NCBI GenBank assembly: GCA_024649995.1 | Contig: JANKMX010000005.1 | Location: 1-64,000, forward strand | Source of the DNA: Gudongella sp. | GTDB taxonomy: Bacteria; Bacillota; Clostridia; Tissierellales; Tissierellaceae | Reading direction: 5' to 3' | Length of the DNA stretch: 64,000 nucleotides | Part shown: positions 1 through 7,504 of the stretch, in pieces | Layout: the number at the start of each line of letters is the position of its first letter | Numbering within the stretch: position 1 is the first letter of the stretch | Made by a program: the position numbers and the translations under genes | The notes under the pieces: generated by a model | Database searches by the model: none | The model's input: only the letters and a program-made list of their open reading frames with translations | What the model was told of the DNA's origin: nothing

Positions 1-1
1 A

Positions 2-283
2 ACCTGGAGGGTAACCCAGTCTGGTGATTATTCCTCTGATGATACCAGAATGACCAAAACCGGCAACAAGTACCTGAGATACTACCTTATTGAAGCTGCC
101 AACAGTGTCAAGAACCATGTTCCTGAGTACAGGGATTTCTACAACAAGAAGTATGGTGAAGTTACAACCCATTGTCATAAAAGAGCACTCGCACTTACAT
201 CTCGTAAACTGGTTCGTCTGATTTTTGGCTTGCTGACTAAAAATCAAATCTACTCCAGCAGTAAAGTTGGAGAGATACAATAG
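2..283 (+). mobile_element. IS110-family transposase, C-terminal fragment
   Basis: The reading frame is open from base 2 to a TAG at 281-283 and is cut by the window edge, so only about 93 C-terminal residues are visible. The pattern S-G-D-Y...K-T-G-N-K-Y-L-R-Y-Y-L-I-E-A-A, then A-L-A-L-T-S-R-K-L-V-R, matches the C-terminal transposase_20 part of IS110/IS116/IS902 enzymes, which carries the second catalytic region used in recombination of the circular intermediate. The N-terminal DEDD part lies outside the window, so whether the element is intact cannot be judged. No clear element end or inverted repeat was seen downstream; IS110 elements usually lack one. Confidence 0.85.
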
Positions 284-502
284 AATATTTTCTGATTTTT
301 AGCCTGTTTTTTCTTGAAAATCCTAGGTTCTGTTTGTGTTGTCCTCCTTTAGCTCATCTGGATGATTTATTCAAAAATCTCTTCTTGACATATTACCAGA
401 TTGCTTTTTATAGTATGTTAACTATATTCTATCATAAATCTGAAAAACAGTAAGGATAAATATTGCATTTTAATTGTTTTCCATGGAAATATTTTTCACC
501 TG

Positions 503-528
503 TGGTACAATCATAGCATGAGGAGGGG
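503..528 (+). promoter_or_regulatory. Putative extended -10 and RBS of mgsA
   Basis: TGG-TACAAT at 503-511 reads as an extended -10 box, and AGGAGGGG at 521-528 is a strong Shine-Dalgarno site for the ATG at 535. No good -35 hexamer is seen 16-18 bp upstream. Transcription start to start codon would be short. The rest of 284-534 holds no recognisable gene. Confidence 0.4.
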
Positions 529-534
529 ATATGG

Positions 535-1005
535 ATGGTAGGAGCAAGGTCAATACTGGGGAAAAAGAAGAAAATTGCCCTTATAGCCCATGACAACATG
601 AAAAAGGAGCTGATTGAATGGGTCAGGGAGAACAAGGAGATTCTTTCAGGGCATCATCTTGTTGGAACAGGTACAACTTCAAGGCTTATTGAGGAAAGGA
701 CAGGTCTTCCCGTAAGAGGCTACATGTCAGGCCCATTTGGAGGAGACCAGCAGGTTGGCGCCAGAATAGCAGAGGGAGCAATAGACTTTATGATATTCTT
801 CTGGGATCCCTTGGAAGCCCAGCCCCATGATCCGGATGTAAAGGCTCTTTTGAGGATAGCGGTTCTCTATGATATCCCCGTTGCAAACAATAGGGCATCG
901 GCAGATTTCATACTGACCTCCCCATATATGGACAAGGAGTACGAAAGACACCTGTTTGACTTTGAAAATGTGTTAAAGGACAGGGTTAGACTCTTCAACA
1001 AGTAG
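535..1005 (+). CDS. mgsA: Methylglyoxal synthase
   Basis: MgsA converts dihydroxyacetone phosphate to methylglyoxal and phosphate, a cytosolic bypass of lower glycolysis when phosphate is scarce or triose phosphates build up. The 156-residue length is typical. The family signatures are present: G-T-G-T-T near residue 45, the G-P-F-G-G-D-Q-Q loop with the catalytic Asp, the F-F-W-D-P-L-E-A-Q-P-H-D segment with its conserved His and Asp, and V-A-N-N-R-A-S-A-D near the C-terminus. The ATG at 535 is chosen because AGGAGGGG lies 6 bases upstream; the ATG at 531 is out of frame. The gene stands alone between the transposase tail and the cold-shock gene. Confidence 0.95.
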   Translation: MVGARSILGKKKKIALIAHDNMKKELIEWVRENKEILSGHHLVGTGTTSRLIEERTGLPVRGYMSGPFGGDQQVGARIAEGAIDFMIFFWDPLEAQPHDPDVKALLRIAVLYDIPVANNRASADFILTSPYMDKEYERHLFDFENVLKDRVRLFNK

Positions 1006-1061
1006 AATTGTCAGAAAAGCATATGAATTCCGGTAATTTTTTGCAAATTGGCAAAAATCCC

Positions 1062-1090
1062 TTGCAATTTAGCGATAAAGGTGTTATTAT
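1062..1090 (+). promoter_or_regulatory. Promoter of the cold-shock gene
   Basis: TTGCAA at 1062-1067, a 17-bp spacer and TATTAT at 1085-1090, preceded by TGT (extended -10), form a convincing sigma-A promoter. The predicted start near 1097 leaves a leader of about 125 nt before the csp start codon. Confidence 0.75.
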
Positions 1091-1096
1091 GAACAT

Positions 1097-1223
1097 GAGC
1101 TTTAATTCAGGAGTAATAAAAAGAAACAACAATTTTGGTTTACCTTTTCAGAGTATAACTCAAATTTATTGTTGTAAAGGTTACATGAATTAAAGAAATA
1201 AATAAATTTTTGGAGGTTATGCA
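1097..1223 (+). promoter_or_regulatory. Long 5' leader of the cold-shock mRNA
   Basis: About 125 untranslated nt lie between the inferred transcription start and the csp ATG. Two complementary pairs are visible: ACAACAAT (1126-1133) with ATTGTTGT (1168-1175), and ACCTTT (1142-1147) with AAAGGT (1176-1181). Long structured leaders that refold on cooling are known for cspA-type mRNAs in other bacteria. That this one acts as a thermosensor is inference. Confidence 0.5.
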
Positions 1224-1421
1224 ATGAAAGGTACAGTAAAATGGTTTAACGCAGAAAAAGGATTTGGATTCATTACAACTGAGGAAGGCAATGACGTATT
1301 TGCTCACTACTCACAAATTCAAAAAGACGGCTTCAAGACTCTTGAAGAAGGTCAAGAAGTAGAGTTCAACGTAGTTGAAGGTCAAAAAGGTCTTCAAGCA
1401 GAAGATATCACAGTTCTTTAA
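1224..1421 (+). CDS. Cold-shock protein (CspA/CspB family)
   Basis: This is a 65-residue single-stranded nucleic-acid-binding protein that acts as an RNA chaperone. It consists of one OB-fold cold-shock domain. RNP1 is visible as K-G-F-G-F-I near residues 13-18 and RNP2 as V-F-A-H-Y near 29-33. GGAGGT at 1212-1217 sets the ATG at 1224. The gene is monocistronic, with its own promoter, a long leader and an intrinsic terminator, as expected for a strongly expressed csp gene. The exact paralogue (A, B, C or D) cannot be assigned from sequence alone. Confidence 0.96.
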   Translation: MKGTVKWFNAEKGFGFITTEEGNDVFAHYSQIQKDGFKTLEEGQEVEFNVVEGQKGLQAEDITVL

Positions 1422-1432
1422 TTAGAACCCAC

Positions 1433-1461
1433 AGCCTCCCGGATCATTCCGGGAGGCTTTT
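1433..1461 (+). terminator. Intrinsic terminator after csp
   Basis: AGCCTCCCGG (1433-1442) pairs perfectly with CCGGGAGGCT (1449-1458) around a 6-nt loop, followed by a short T run. Confidence 0.9.
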
Positions 1462-1540
1462 AAATGATACGGATAGAGGTTTGACAAGGCATCGGGCCTG
1501 TGTTAAGGTTTAAAGGAATATATTTTAAAGGAGAGATTAG

Positions 1541-2287
1541 ATGACTGACCAACAATTGGTTGCAGTAGTTAATGGCAAGGAAATATCGAGGGGAGACGTT
1601 CTGAAGTTCCTTAACGACATGGGACCTCAGGTGGCCATGCAGTTCCAATCCCCAGAGGGAATAAAGAGAGTTATTGAGGAAATGGTTAATCAGGAGCTTC
1701 TTTATCTTGATGCCCTTGACCAGAATATGAATCAGGAGCCTGAGTTCAAGGAGACACTTGAAGCAACTGAGAAGAACCTTCTTAAGGGCTATGCCTTCAG
1801 CAAGCTTGTTGAGGGAATAGATGCCCAGGAGGAAGAGATGAAGGAATTCTTCCAGGAAAACAAGGCTGCATTCAGCCAGCCAGAAACCCTTAAGGCAAGC
1901 CATATCCTTGTTGACGAAGAGGACAAGGCCAAGGAGATCATCCAGGAGCTTAACGGAGGACTTGCATTTGAAGAGGCAGCGGCCAGCTACTCATCATGTC
2001 CTTCCAAGGAAGCAGGAGGAGCCTTGGGTGAATTTGGCAGAGGCCAAATGGTACCTGAGTTTGAGGAAGCGGCCTTTAACATGGAAATCGGATCCATATC
2101 AGAGCCTGTAAAGACACAGTTTGGCTACCACATCATCAAGGTGGATGCAAAGAACCAGGCAGCGGAGCCAGATTTCGAAGAGGTTAAGGACCAGGTTCAG
2201 CAGCAGATTCTTGCAAGAAAGCAGGAAGAGAAGTACCAGAACAAGATATCAGGACTTAAGGTTAAGTACCCTGTAGAAATCTACTAG
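1541..2287 (+). CDS. Parvulin-type peptidyl-prolyl isomerase, cytoplasmic
   Basis: The 248-residue protein has a SurA/PrsA-like layout: an N-terminal helical region (about 1-110) starting with V-V-N-G-K-E-I, then one parvulin domain (about 115-205). The domain is recognised by A-S-H-I-L-V near 119, G-G-A-L-G-E-F-G-R-G-Q-M-V-P-E-F-E and F-G-Y-H-I-I-K-V. There is no signal peptide or lipobox, so unlike PrsA it should act in the cytosol, catalysing prolyl cis-trans isomerisation or acting as a chaperone. GGAGAG upstream supports the ATG at 1541. The gene is followed by a bidirectional terminator shared with namA. Confidence 0.9.
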   Translation: MTDQQLVAVVNGKEISRGDVLKFLNDMGPQVAMQFQSPEGIKRVIEEMVNQELLYLDALDQNMNQEPEFKETLEATEKNLLKGYAFSKLVEGIDAQEEEMKEFFQENKAAFSQPETLKASHILVDEEDKAKEIIQELNGGLAFEEAAASYSSCPSKEAGGALGEFGRGQMVPEFEEAAFNMEIGSISEPVKTQFGYHIIKVDAKNQAAEPDFEEVKDQVQQQILARKQEEKYQNKISGLKVKYPVEIY

Positions 2288-2294
2288 ACGATTT

Positions 2295-2338
2295 AAAAAT
2301 CACCTTTCGGAAAATGATTCCGTCAGGTGATTTTTTTT
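2295..2338. terminator. Bidirectional terminator between the PPIase gene and namA
   Basis: AAAAATCACCT (2295-2305) pairs with AGGTGATTTTT (2325-2335), with an inner CGGAA/TTCCG helix. T runs on one side and A runs on the other suit both convergent genes. Confidence 0.85.
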
Positions 2339-2341
2339 CGC

Positions 2342-3358
2342 CTATCTGTAGGCCCTGAAATACTGGTCAGGGTATCTTGCCTCAATTCCATGGGAATGAA
2401 TATTGTTCAGGACCCAGTTTGGATTTCTCAGAAGCTCCCTTCCAAGGGCAACAAGGTCAGCCCGTCCGTTCTGGAGGATTTCCTCAACCTGGTCCATTTC
2501 CTTGATCAGGCCTACGGCAATTGTGGGTGTTCCACATTCCCTTTTGATCTTTTCGGCGTACTGGACCTGGTAGCCTGGGTAGAGGTTCATATTGGCAGGT
2601 GCGATGGCACCTGTGCTCACATGGACCATGTGGATAAGGTCCTTTACCTGGTCCACAATCCTCACAATCTCATCCCCGTCTATCCCACCTGGCAGGTAGT
2701 CTGTTGCAGAGACCCTTATGATCAAGGGCTTGTCCTCAGGCCAAACCTCCTTTACTGCATGAAGCACCTCCCTGAGGAACCTGGTCCTGTTGACCAGTGA
2801 CCCTCCGTACATATCCTCCCTCCTGTTTGTGATGGGAGACAGGAACTCATGTATAAGATAGCCGTGGGCAGCGTGTATCTCCAAAAGGTCATAGCCTGCA
2901 ATGAGAGCCCTCCTTGCAGCGTCCCTGAAGCTTTGGACCACCTCATTGATTTCATCCATGGTCAGGTCTCTTGGAGTCCTGTAGTCCTCTGAGAAGGGTA
3001 TGGCAGAGGGTGCCACTGGGTTGTCCGAAGCTGATTCTGATTTCCTTCCTGCATGGGCAAGCTGAATTCCGGCTCTTGCTCCGTAGCCCTTTATGATTTC
3101 CACCAGGTCCTTCACTCCCGGTATATGGTCGTCAGACCAAAGTCCCAAATCCCTGTCGGAGATCCGTCCCCTGGGCTCTACTGCGGTTGCCTCCTGTATT
3201 ATCAGTCCGACACCACCAATGGCCCTTGCTCCGTAGTGCATTTTGTGGAATTCCTTTACAGCTCCAGTGTCGTCGCTGGAGTACATGCACATGGGGGGCA
3301 TGACTATCCTATTACTTAGCTCCAGCCCATGTATACTGTATTTTTCAAAAGTTTTCAT
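2342..3358 (-). CDS. namA: NADPH dehydrogenase, old yellow enzyme family (NamA/YqjM type)
   Basis: This is an FMN-dependent ene-reductase of 338 residues, the usual YqjM size. Landmarks are P-P-M-C24-M-Y26, the YqjM-class Cys/Tyr pair near the flavin; the Q-L-A-H-A-G-R-K motif; the substrate-binding E-I-H-A-A-H-G-Y-L near 165; and S-P-x-x-N-R-R-x-D-x-Y-G-G-S. It reduces activated C=C bonds, and its physiological substrate is usually unknown. It is divergent from the nqr operon, which may link the two as redox genes. An extended -10 (TGGTATAAA, minus strand, near 3386) lies just upstream. Confidence 0.93.
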   Translation of the reverse strand: MKTFEKYSIHGLELSNRIVMPPMCMYSSDDTGAVKEFHKMHYGARAIGGVGLIIQEATAVEPRGRISDRDLGLWSDDHIPGVKDLVEIIKGYGARAGIQLAHAGRKSESASDNPVAPSAIPFSEDYRTPRDLTMDEINEVVQSFRDAARRALIAGYDLLEIHAAHGYLIHEFLSPITNRREDMYGGSLVNRTRFLREVLHAVKEVWPEDKPLIIRVSATDYLPGGIDGDEIVRIVDQVKDLIHMVHVSTGAIAPANMNLYPGYQVQYAEKIKRECGTPTIAVGLIKEMDQVEEILQNGRADLVALGRELLRNPNWVLNNIHSHGIEARYPDQYFRAYR

Positions 3359-3435
3359 CCTTTTATCACCTCGTTTTCATTTATACCACTAAATACTGTA
3401 ATAATATCATTTAAGTTTTGTGTATCTAAATAATA

Positions 3436-3508
3436 TTGAATTAATCATCCAAAATGTGGTATTAATATAGTATGGAATTTATTACTTATATCAACTTGGA
3501 GGTGATCT
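3436..3508 (+). promoter_or_regulatory. Promoter and strong RBS of the nqr operon
   Basis: TTGAAT (3436-3441), an 18-bp spacer and TATTAA (3460-3465) preceded by TGG form a likely promoter. GGAGGTGATC at 3498-3507 is a near-perfect match to the 16S anti-Shine-Dalgarno sequence and fixes the TTG start at 3510. Confidence 0.6.
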
Positions 3509-3509
3509 T

Positions 3510-4493
3510 TTGTTTTCAGATCTGGTGTCAAAATACTTTATTAAGCAGAAAATGATGAGAACTGTAATAGTCTCACTTATTCCACTTCTGCTGGTGGCTA
3601 CATATTATTTCGGTTTGAGGGTATTATTATTGTTATTTGTGGTTGGAGTATTCGGTATAGGAACAGAATACCTTTACGAAAAGAAGAACAACAAAAAGGT
3701 TTCGGAGGCGGTCCTGATAACCATTATGCTATACACAATGACTCTTCCGCCGTCAACGCCGTTCTGGATTGCGGCAGTGGGGATTGTTTTTGGTGTACTT
3801 TTCGGCAAGATGGTCTTTGGAGGCTTCGGAAAGAACATTTTCAATCCTGCCTTGGTTGCCAGGGCTTTTGTTTATGTTTCATTCCCAGAGCCACTTACAA
3901 TTCAGTGGACCAATCCGTCTGCGGGATTTCCGGGAGGCTTTGCCACATATCTTAACGAGGGAATAGAGATGGTTTCAACGGCAACACCAATGCTGCTATA
4001 CAGGGACTCTGGAGCTACACTTCCCTTTATGGACCTACTGATTGGAAACGTTTCAGGATCGATCGGAGAGACAAGTGCCATTGTGGTTCTTTTGGCTGGA
4101 GCCTACCTTATCTATAAGAAGGTTGCATCATGGGAGATCATGGCGGGCTGTCTTCTTGGCTTTACGGTATTGAGCTCAATCCTTTACTTTGCAGGTGTCC
4201 CATCAGTACCGAACCCACTTTACGGACTTGTGGCGGGAGGCTTTCTTTTTGGTACCGTCTTTATGGCTACCGACCCTGTTTCAGGCACAAAGACCAAGGA
4301 GGGCAAGTGGATCTACGGCATCATAATTGGGGTTGTAACTGTTATAATCAGAGGCTTCGCCCTCTTTGCAGGTGGGGTCATGTTTGCAATACTGGTTGGA
4401 AACACCTTCTCGCCAATCATTGACGAGAGCGTGAAGGCATACAAGAACTACAGGAAGGAAAAGGCTGAAGGCAAGAAAGAGGTGACAGCATGA
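3510..4493 (+). CDS. nqrB: Na+-translocating NADH dehydrogenase subunit B-like (NqrB/RnfD family)
   Basis: This is a polytopic membrane subunit of the NQR/RNF pump that carries covalent FMN. The flavinylation motif reads S-T-A-T, with T159 as the expected FMN acceptor; most relatives have SGAT. Family segments F-G-K-M-V-F-G-G-F-G-K-N-I-F-N-P-A-L near 100 and F-M-A-T-D-P-V-S-G-T near 250 are clear. At 327 residues it is shorter than typical NqrB (about 410) and closer to RnfD. Translation starts at TTG 3510 behind an excellent RBS. Its stop overlaps the nqrC start (ATGA). No nqrA precedes it; the upstream gene is divergent namA. Confidence 0.9.
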   Translation: MFSDLVSKYFIKQKMMRTVIVSLIPLLLVATYYFGLRVLLLLFVVGVFGIGTEYLYEKKNNKKVSEAVLITIMLYTMTLPPSTPFWIAAVGIVFGVLFGKMVFGGFGKNIFNPALVARAFVYVSFPEPLTIQWTNPSAGFPGGFATYLNEGIEMVSTATPMLLYRDSGATLPFMDLLIGNVSGSIGETSAIVVLLAGAYLIYKKVASWEIMAGCLLGFTVLSSILYFAGVPSVPNPLYGLVAGGFLFGTVFMATDPVSGTKTKEGKWIYGIIIGVVTVIIRGFALFAGGVMFAILVGNTFSPIIDESVKAYKNYRKEKAEGKKEVTA

Positions 4494-5080
4494 AAAAGAC
4501 ATTCTGGTACCCAATAGTTTTCATGGCTCTTCTCACGGCCATCTTCACCTTTGTACTGGCATACATGGACTATGCCACAGCTGATAGGGTGGCAGCAAAT
4601 GAGGAGTACGAGCTTCAGACAAAGATACTCTATGTATTCGACATACCCTATGAGGATGACAGTGTAGAAGGGGTTGACCAGCTTTTCAACGAGAAGATTA
4701 GCCTGGAGGATGACGTGTACATATACCAGGAGGGAGATTCCACTGAAGGCTACGCATTTCCAGTAGCAGGCTCGGGCCTGTGGGGAAGTATAGTTGGATA
4801 TGTTGGAATTTCAGAGGACTACAATACAATTCTAGGTCTTACCTTCACCCAGCAATCAGAGACACCGGGACTTGGTGGAAGGATTGAGGAGGAGGAATTC
4901 CTCAGTCAGTTCAGAGGACTTGACATAGCGGATGCCTCGGAGGAGGAGTACGTGGTCTACAGCCCGGCTCCAGGGGGTAACGTGGATGCAATAGCCGGAG
5001 CGACCTTGACATCAAAATCAGTTGCAAACTTTATGAATGACGATATTCATAGTTTTTTGCAGGAAAGAAGGGGGGAATAG
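4490..5080 (+). CDS. nqrC: NQR subunit C-like (NqrC/RnfG family), covalent FMN carrier
   Basis: The 196-residue protein has one N-terminal membrane helix (about 7-27) and an extracytoplasmic FMN-binding domain. The flavinylation site is A-G-A-T172-L-T-S (usual consensus S/T-G-A-T), so Thr172 should carry FMN by a phosphoester bond. G-S-G-L-W-G near 95 and S-E-T-P-G-L-G-G-R-I near 124 resemble NqrC more than RnfG. The start overlaps the nqrB stop by 4 bases. It passes electrons between the B subunit and the D/E subunits. Confidence 0.9.
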   Translation: MKKTFWYPIVFMALLTAIFTFVLAYMDYATADRVAANEEYELQTKILYVFDIPYEDDSVEGVDQLFNEKISLEDDVYIYQEGDSTEGYAFPVAGSGLWGSIVGYVGISEDYNTILGLTFTQQSETPGLGGRIEEEEFLSQFRGLDIADASEEEYVVYSPAPGGNVDAIAGATLTSKSVANFMNDDIHSFLQERRGE

Positions 5081-5083
5081 GTC

Positions 5084-5704
5084 ATGGCTAAGCAGAAATC
5101 AAGAGAGATTTTTTCAATGGGTATATGGCTTGACAACCCGATCCTAAGACAGCTGATCGGCATATGCTCGGCCCTAGCCGTAACCAACCTGATGGTCAAT
5201 TCCCTTGTAATGGGTATTGGACTGACATTTGTAACGGCGTTTTCATCACTGACCATTTCCGCAATCAGACATTTCACACCAAAGCACATCAGGATGATGG
5301 TTCAGGTTCTTATAATAGCGGCATATGTAATAATGGTGGATATATTCCTTAAGGCCTACATGCCTGAAATGAGCAAGGCTCTTGGACCCTACATAGGTCT
5401 GATCATAACAAACTGTATCATCATGGGTAGGGCAGAGGCCTATGCCCAGAAGAACCCACCCCTTCCGGCATTCTATGACGGAGTTGCTAACGGAATCGGC
5501 TACACGGGAGTTCTTCTCTTTATAGCATTCTTCAGAGAGCTTCTTGGATTTGGAAGTCTGTTTGGAATCCAGATATTTGGAGACTGGTGGACTGCATGGA
5601 CAATCATGATAATGCCGCCTAGCGCATTCTTCCTGTTGGCCATTGCAATCTGGATTGCATATAACCTAAGGGAAAAGTATCAAAGTGAGGGGGCCAAATC
5701 ATGA
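5084..5704 (+). CDS. nqrD: NQR subunit D-like (NqrD/RnfE family)
   Basis: This is an integral membrane subunit of 206 residues with about six helices. [12 protein letters not shown] near 25 and [14 protein letters not shown] near 105 each contain the conserved Cys of the two half-helices; together with NqrE they bind the intramembrane Fe-S centre in known NQR/RNF structures. The C-terminal [13 protein letters not shown] motif is family-typical. It lies 3 bases after nqrC and overlaps nqrE by 4 bases. Confidence 0.93.
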   Translation: MAKQKSREIFSMGIWLDNPILRQLIGICSALAVTNLMVNSLVMGIGLTFVTAFSSLTISAIRHFTPKHIRMMVQVLIIAAYVIMVDIFLKAYMPEMSKALGPYIGLIITNCIIMGRAEAYAQKNPPLPAFYDGVANGIGYTGVLLFIAFFRELLGFGSLFGIQIFGDWWTAWTIMIMPPSAFFLLAIAIWIAYNLREKYQSEGAKS

Positions 5705-6291
5705 TTGAACTGAATCCATTTGTAATATTCATAGCGGCAATATTCACTAACAATATGATTCTGTCCAACTTCCTGGGAATGTGCTCCTTTGTTGCGGTTT
5801 CCAAGGAGATCAACACTTCACTTGGTCTGGGACAGGCTGTAACCTTTGTACTTGCAGGTACGTCAATAATCAATTACCTGGTTTACCATTACCTGCTGCT
5901 TCCGTACAATCTGGAGTTTTTGAGATTCATCATATTCATAATAAGTATAGCTGCCTTTGTACAGCTGATTGAGATGATTCTGGAAAGGTATATACCTAAC
6001 CTTTACTATGCACTTGGTATCTTCCTTCCGCTAATAACCGTAAACTGTGCCATCCTTGGTGTATCCCTGTTTATGGTGATCCGTGACTACACCTTCCTGC
6101 AGTCATTTGGCTTTGCAGTTGGATCGGGCCTTGGCTGGACCCTTGCGATTGTCGCCCTTGCAGGAATAAGACAGAAGCTCAAGAGAGCAAGCGTTCCAAA
6201 GGGACTTGAAGGCCCTGGCATCACCCTGATTGTTACAGGCTTGATGGCATTGGCATTCATAGGGTTCTCAGGAATCGTACAAATATCTTAG
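5701..6291 (+). CDS. nqrE: NQR subunit E-like (NqrE/RnfA family)
   Basis: This is a 196-residue membrane subunit, the pseudo-symmetric partner of Nqr[14 protein letters not shown] near 20 and [11 protein letters not shown] near 110 carry the conserved cysteines of the intramembrane iron centre. [17 protein letters not shown] and the C-terminal [13 protein letters not shown] are closer to NqrE than to RnfA. Translation is coupled to nqrD (ATGA overlap). Confidence 0.93.
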   Translation: MIELNPFVIFIAAIFTNNMILSNFLGMCSFVAVSKEINTSLGLGQAVTFVLAGTSIINYLVYHYLLLPYNLEFLRFIIFIISIAAFVQLIEMILERYIPNLYYALGIFLPLITVNCAILGVSLFMVIRDYTFLQSFGFAVGSGLGWTLAIVALAGIRQKLKRASVPKGLEGPGITLIVTGLMALAFIGFSGIVQIS

Positions 6292-6302
6292 GGGGGGATT
6301 AG

Positions 6303-7400
6303 ATGAGTTCAATAGTAATCTCAACCGTATCCATTTCGGTAATTACGGCATTGTTCGCAGTGCTTTTGACAATAGCTGATAGGACAATAGGAAACTACGG
6401 TCAGGTGACAATGACAATAAACGACGACAAGCAATTCACAGTTGACGGAGGCTCATCCCTTCTTTCCACCTTGATAGAGGAAAAGATATTCATACCCTCT
6501 GCATGTGGAGGTAAGGGAACCTGTGGCTACTGCAAGGTCCAGATACTTGATGGTGGAGGACCTGTTCTGGCAACGGAAACCCCATTTATGACCGAGGAGG
6601 AGCTTGCAAACAATGTAAGACTATCCTGTCAGTGCAAGGTAAAACAGGACATAAGGATTCAGATTCCAGAGGAGCTGTTCAACGTCAAGGAGTTTGAAGT
6701 CACTGTTGAAGCCATTGAAGACCTGACGGATGTGATCAAGAAGCTTCGGTTCAAGCTCCCTGAGGGAGAGGAGATCAACTTCAAGCCTGGACAGTATGTG
6801 CAGCTTAAGGCTCCCCTTTATGAAGGAAATGACGAGGAGGTTTACAGAGCCTACTCCATAGCCTCATCTCCACTGGAGAAGGGATATGTGGAGCTTGTCA
6901 TCGGCTTTGTACCTGAGGGTATTGCAACAACCTATGTTCACCACCATCTTGAGGTTGGTGACAAGGCAACCATAAACGGACCATTTGGAGACTTCTACTA
7001 CCAGGACAATGACAGGGAAATGGTCATGGTTGCGGTTGGTACGGGAGTTGCGCCCATACTGTCACTTCTTAACTTTATGAGATCAAAGGGAATCGACAGA
7101 AAGGCAAGATTCTATTTTGGAGCAAAAACTCCATCAGACCTCTTTATGCTGGATTATTTCAAGCAGCTTGAGGAGGACCTGCCTGACTTTAAGTTCATAC
7201 CTTGTCTTTCCCGTGTTGGGGAAGAGGATGGATGGGATGGCTTCAAGGGTCGTGTCAACAACGCCATTGATGAAATGCTTCAGGAAGGCGAGGGCAAGGA
7301 GGCCTATCTTTGCGGTAACGAGCCCATGATCGACAGTGTCGTGAAGAGCCTTACTGAGAAGGGAATGCCAGAAAATCTGATCTACTACGACAAATTCTAG
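6303..7400 (+). CDS. nqrF: NQR subunit F (NADH-oxidising, 2Fe-2S/FAD)
   Basis: The 365-residue input module takes electrons from NADH. An N-terminal membrane helix (about 5-25) is followed by a plant-type 2Fe-2S domain with C68-x5-C74-x2-C77-x31-C109. The FAD domain has R182-A-Y-S185, and the NAD-binding half has V-G-T-G-V-A-P near 245-251. The chain ends in aromatic Y-Y-D-K-F. This is NqrF, not RnfB or RnfC, so the complex should be NADH-linked rather than ferredoxin-linked. It is the last gene before a strong terminator. Confidence 0.93.
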   Translation: MSSIVISTVSISVITALFAVLLTIADRTIGNYGQVTMTINDDKQFTVDGGSSLLSTLIEEKIFIPSACGGKGTCGYCKVQILDGGGPVLATETPFMTEEELANNVRLSCQCKVKQDIRIQIPEELFNVKEFEVTVEAIEDLTDVIKKLRFKLPEGEEINFKPGQYVQLKAPLYEGNDEEVYRAYSIASSPLEKGYVELVIGFVPEGIATTYVHHHLEVGDKATINGPFGDFYYQDNDREMVMVAVGTGVAPILSLLNFMRSKGIDRKARFYFGAKTPSDLFMLDYFKQLEEDLPDFKFIPCLSRVGEEDGWDGFKGRVNNAIDEMLQEGEGKEAYLCGNEPMIDSVVKSLTEKGMPENLIYYDKF

Positions 7401-7406
7401 ATATTG

Positions 7407-7433
7407 ATCCCCCGAAAAATTCGGGGGATTTTC
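7407..7433 (+). terminator. Terminator of the nqr operon
   Basis: ATCCCCCGAA (7407-7416) pairs with TTCGGGGGAT (7420-7429) around a 3-nt loop, followed by TTTTC. Confidence 0.9.
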
Positions 7434-7467
7434 ATGTCCTTTAATGATACTATCCGCTATTCCTATA

Positions 7468-7476
7468 TGGTATAAT
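7468..7476 (+). promoter_or_regulatory. Extended -10 promoter element of the RelA/SpoT-like gene
   Basis: TGG-TATAAT at 7468-7476 is a perfect extended -10 box. It contains the ATG at 7475, so that ATG cannot be the real start of the gene that follows. Confidence 0.75.
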
Positions 7477-7504
7477 GAAGAGAGAGCCTATGGGGAGGGT
7501 TAAG

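Noticed and set aside
1008-1193. 61-codon ORF in front of the cold-shock gene
   Set aside because: It spans the csp promoter and leader, has no good RBS and resembles no protein; the leader interpretation is stronger.
3510-7400. Calling the locus a standard RNF complex
   Set aside because: RnfC and RnfB are absent, and the last gene has NqrF-type 2Fe-2S/FAD/NADH motifs; the subunits also read closer to NqrC, NqrD and NqrE.
7475-7504. ATG at 7475 as start of the RelA/SpoT-like gene
   Set aside because: It lies inside the TATAAT box; ATG 7505 follows a proper ribosome site.
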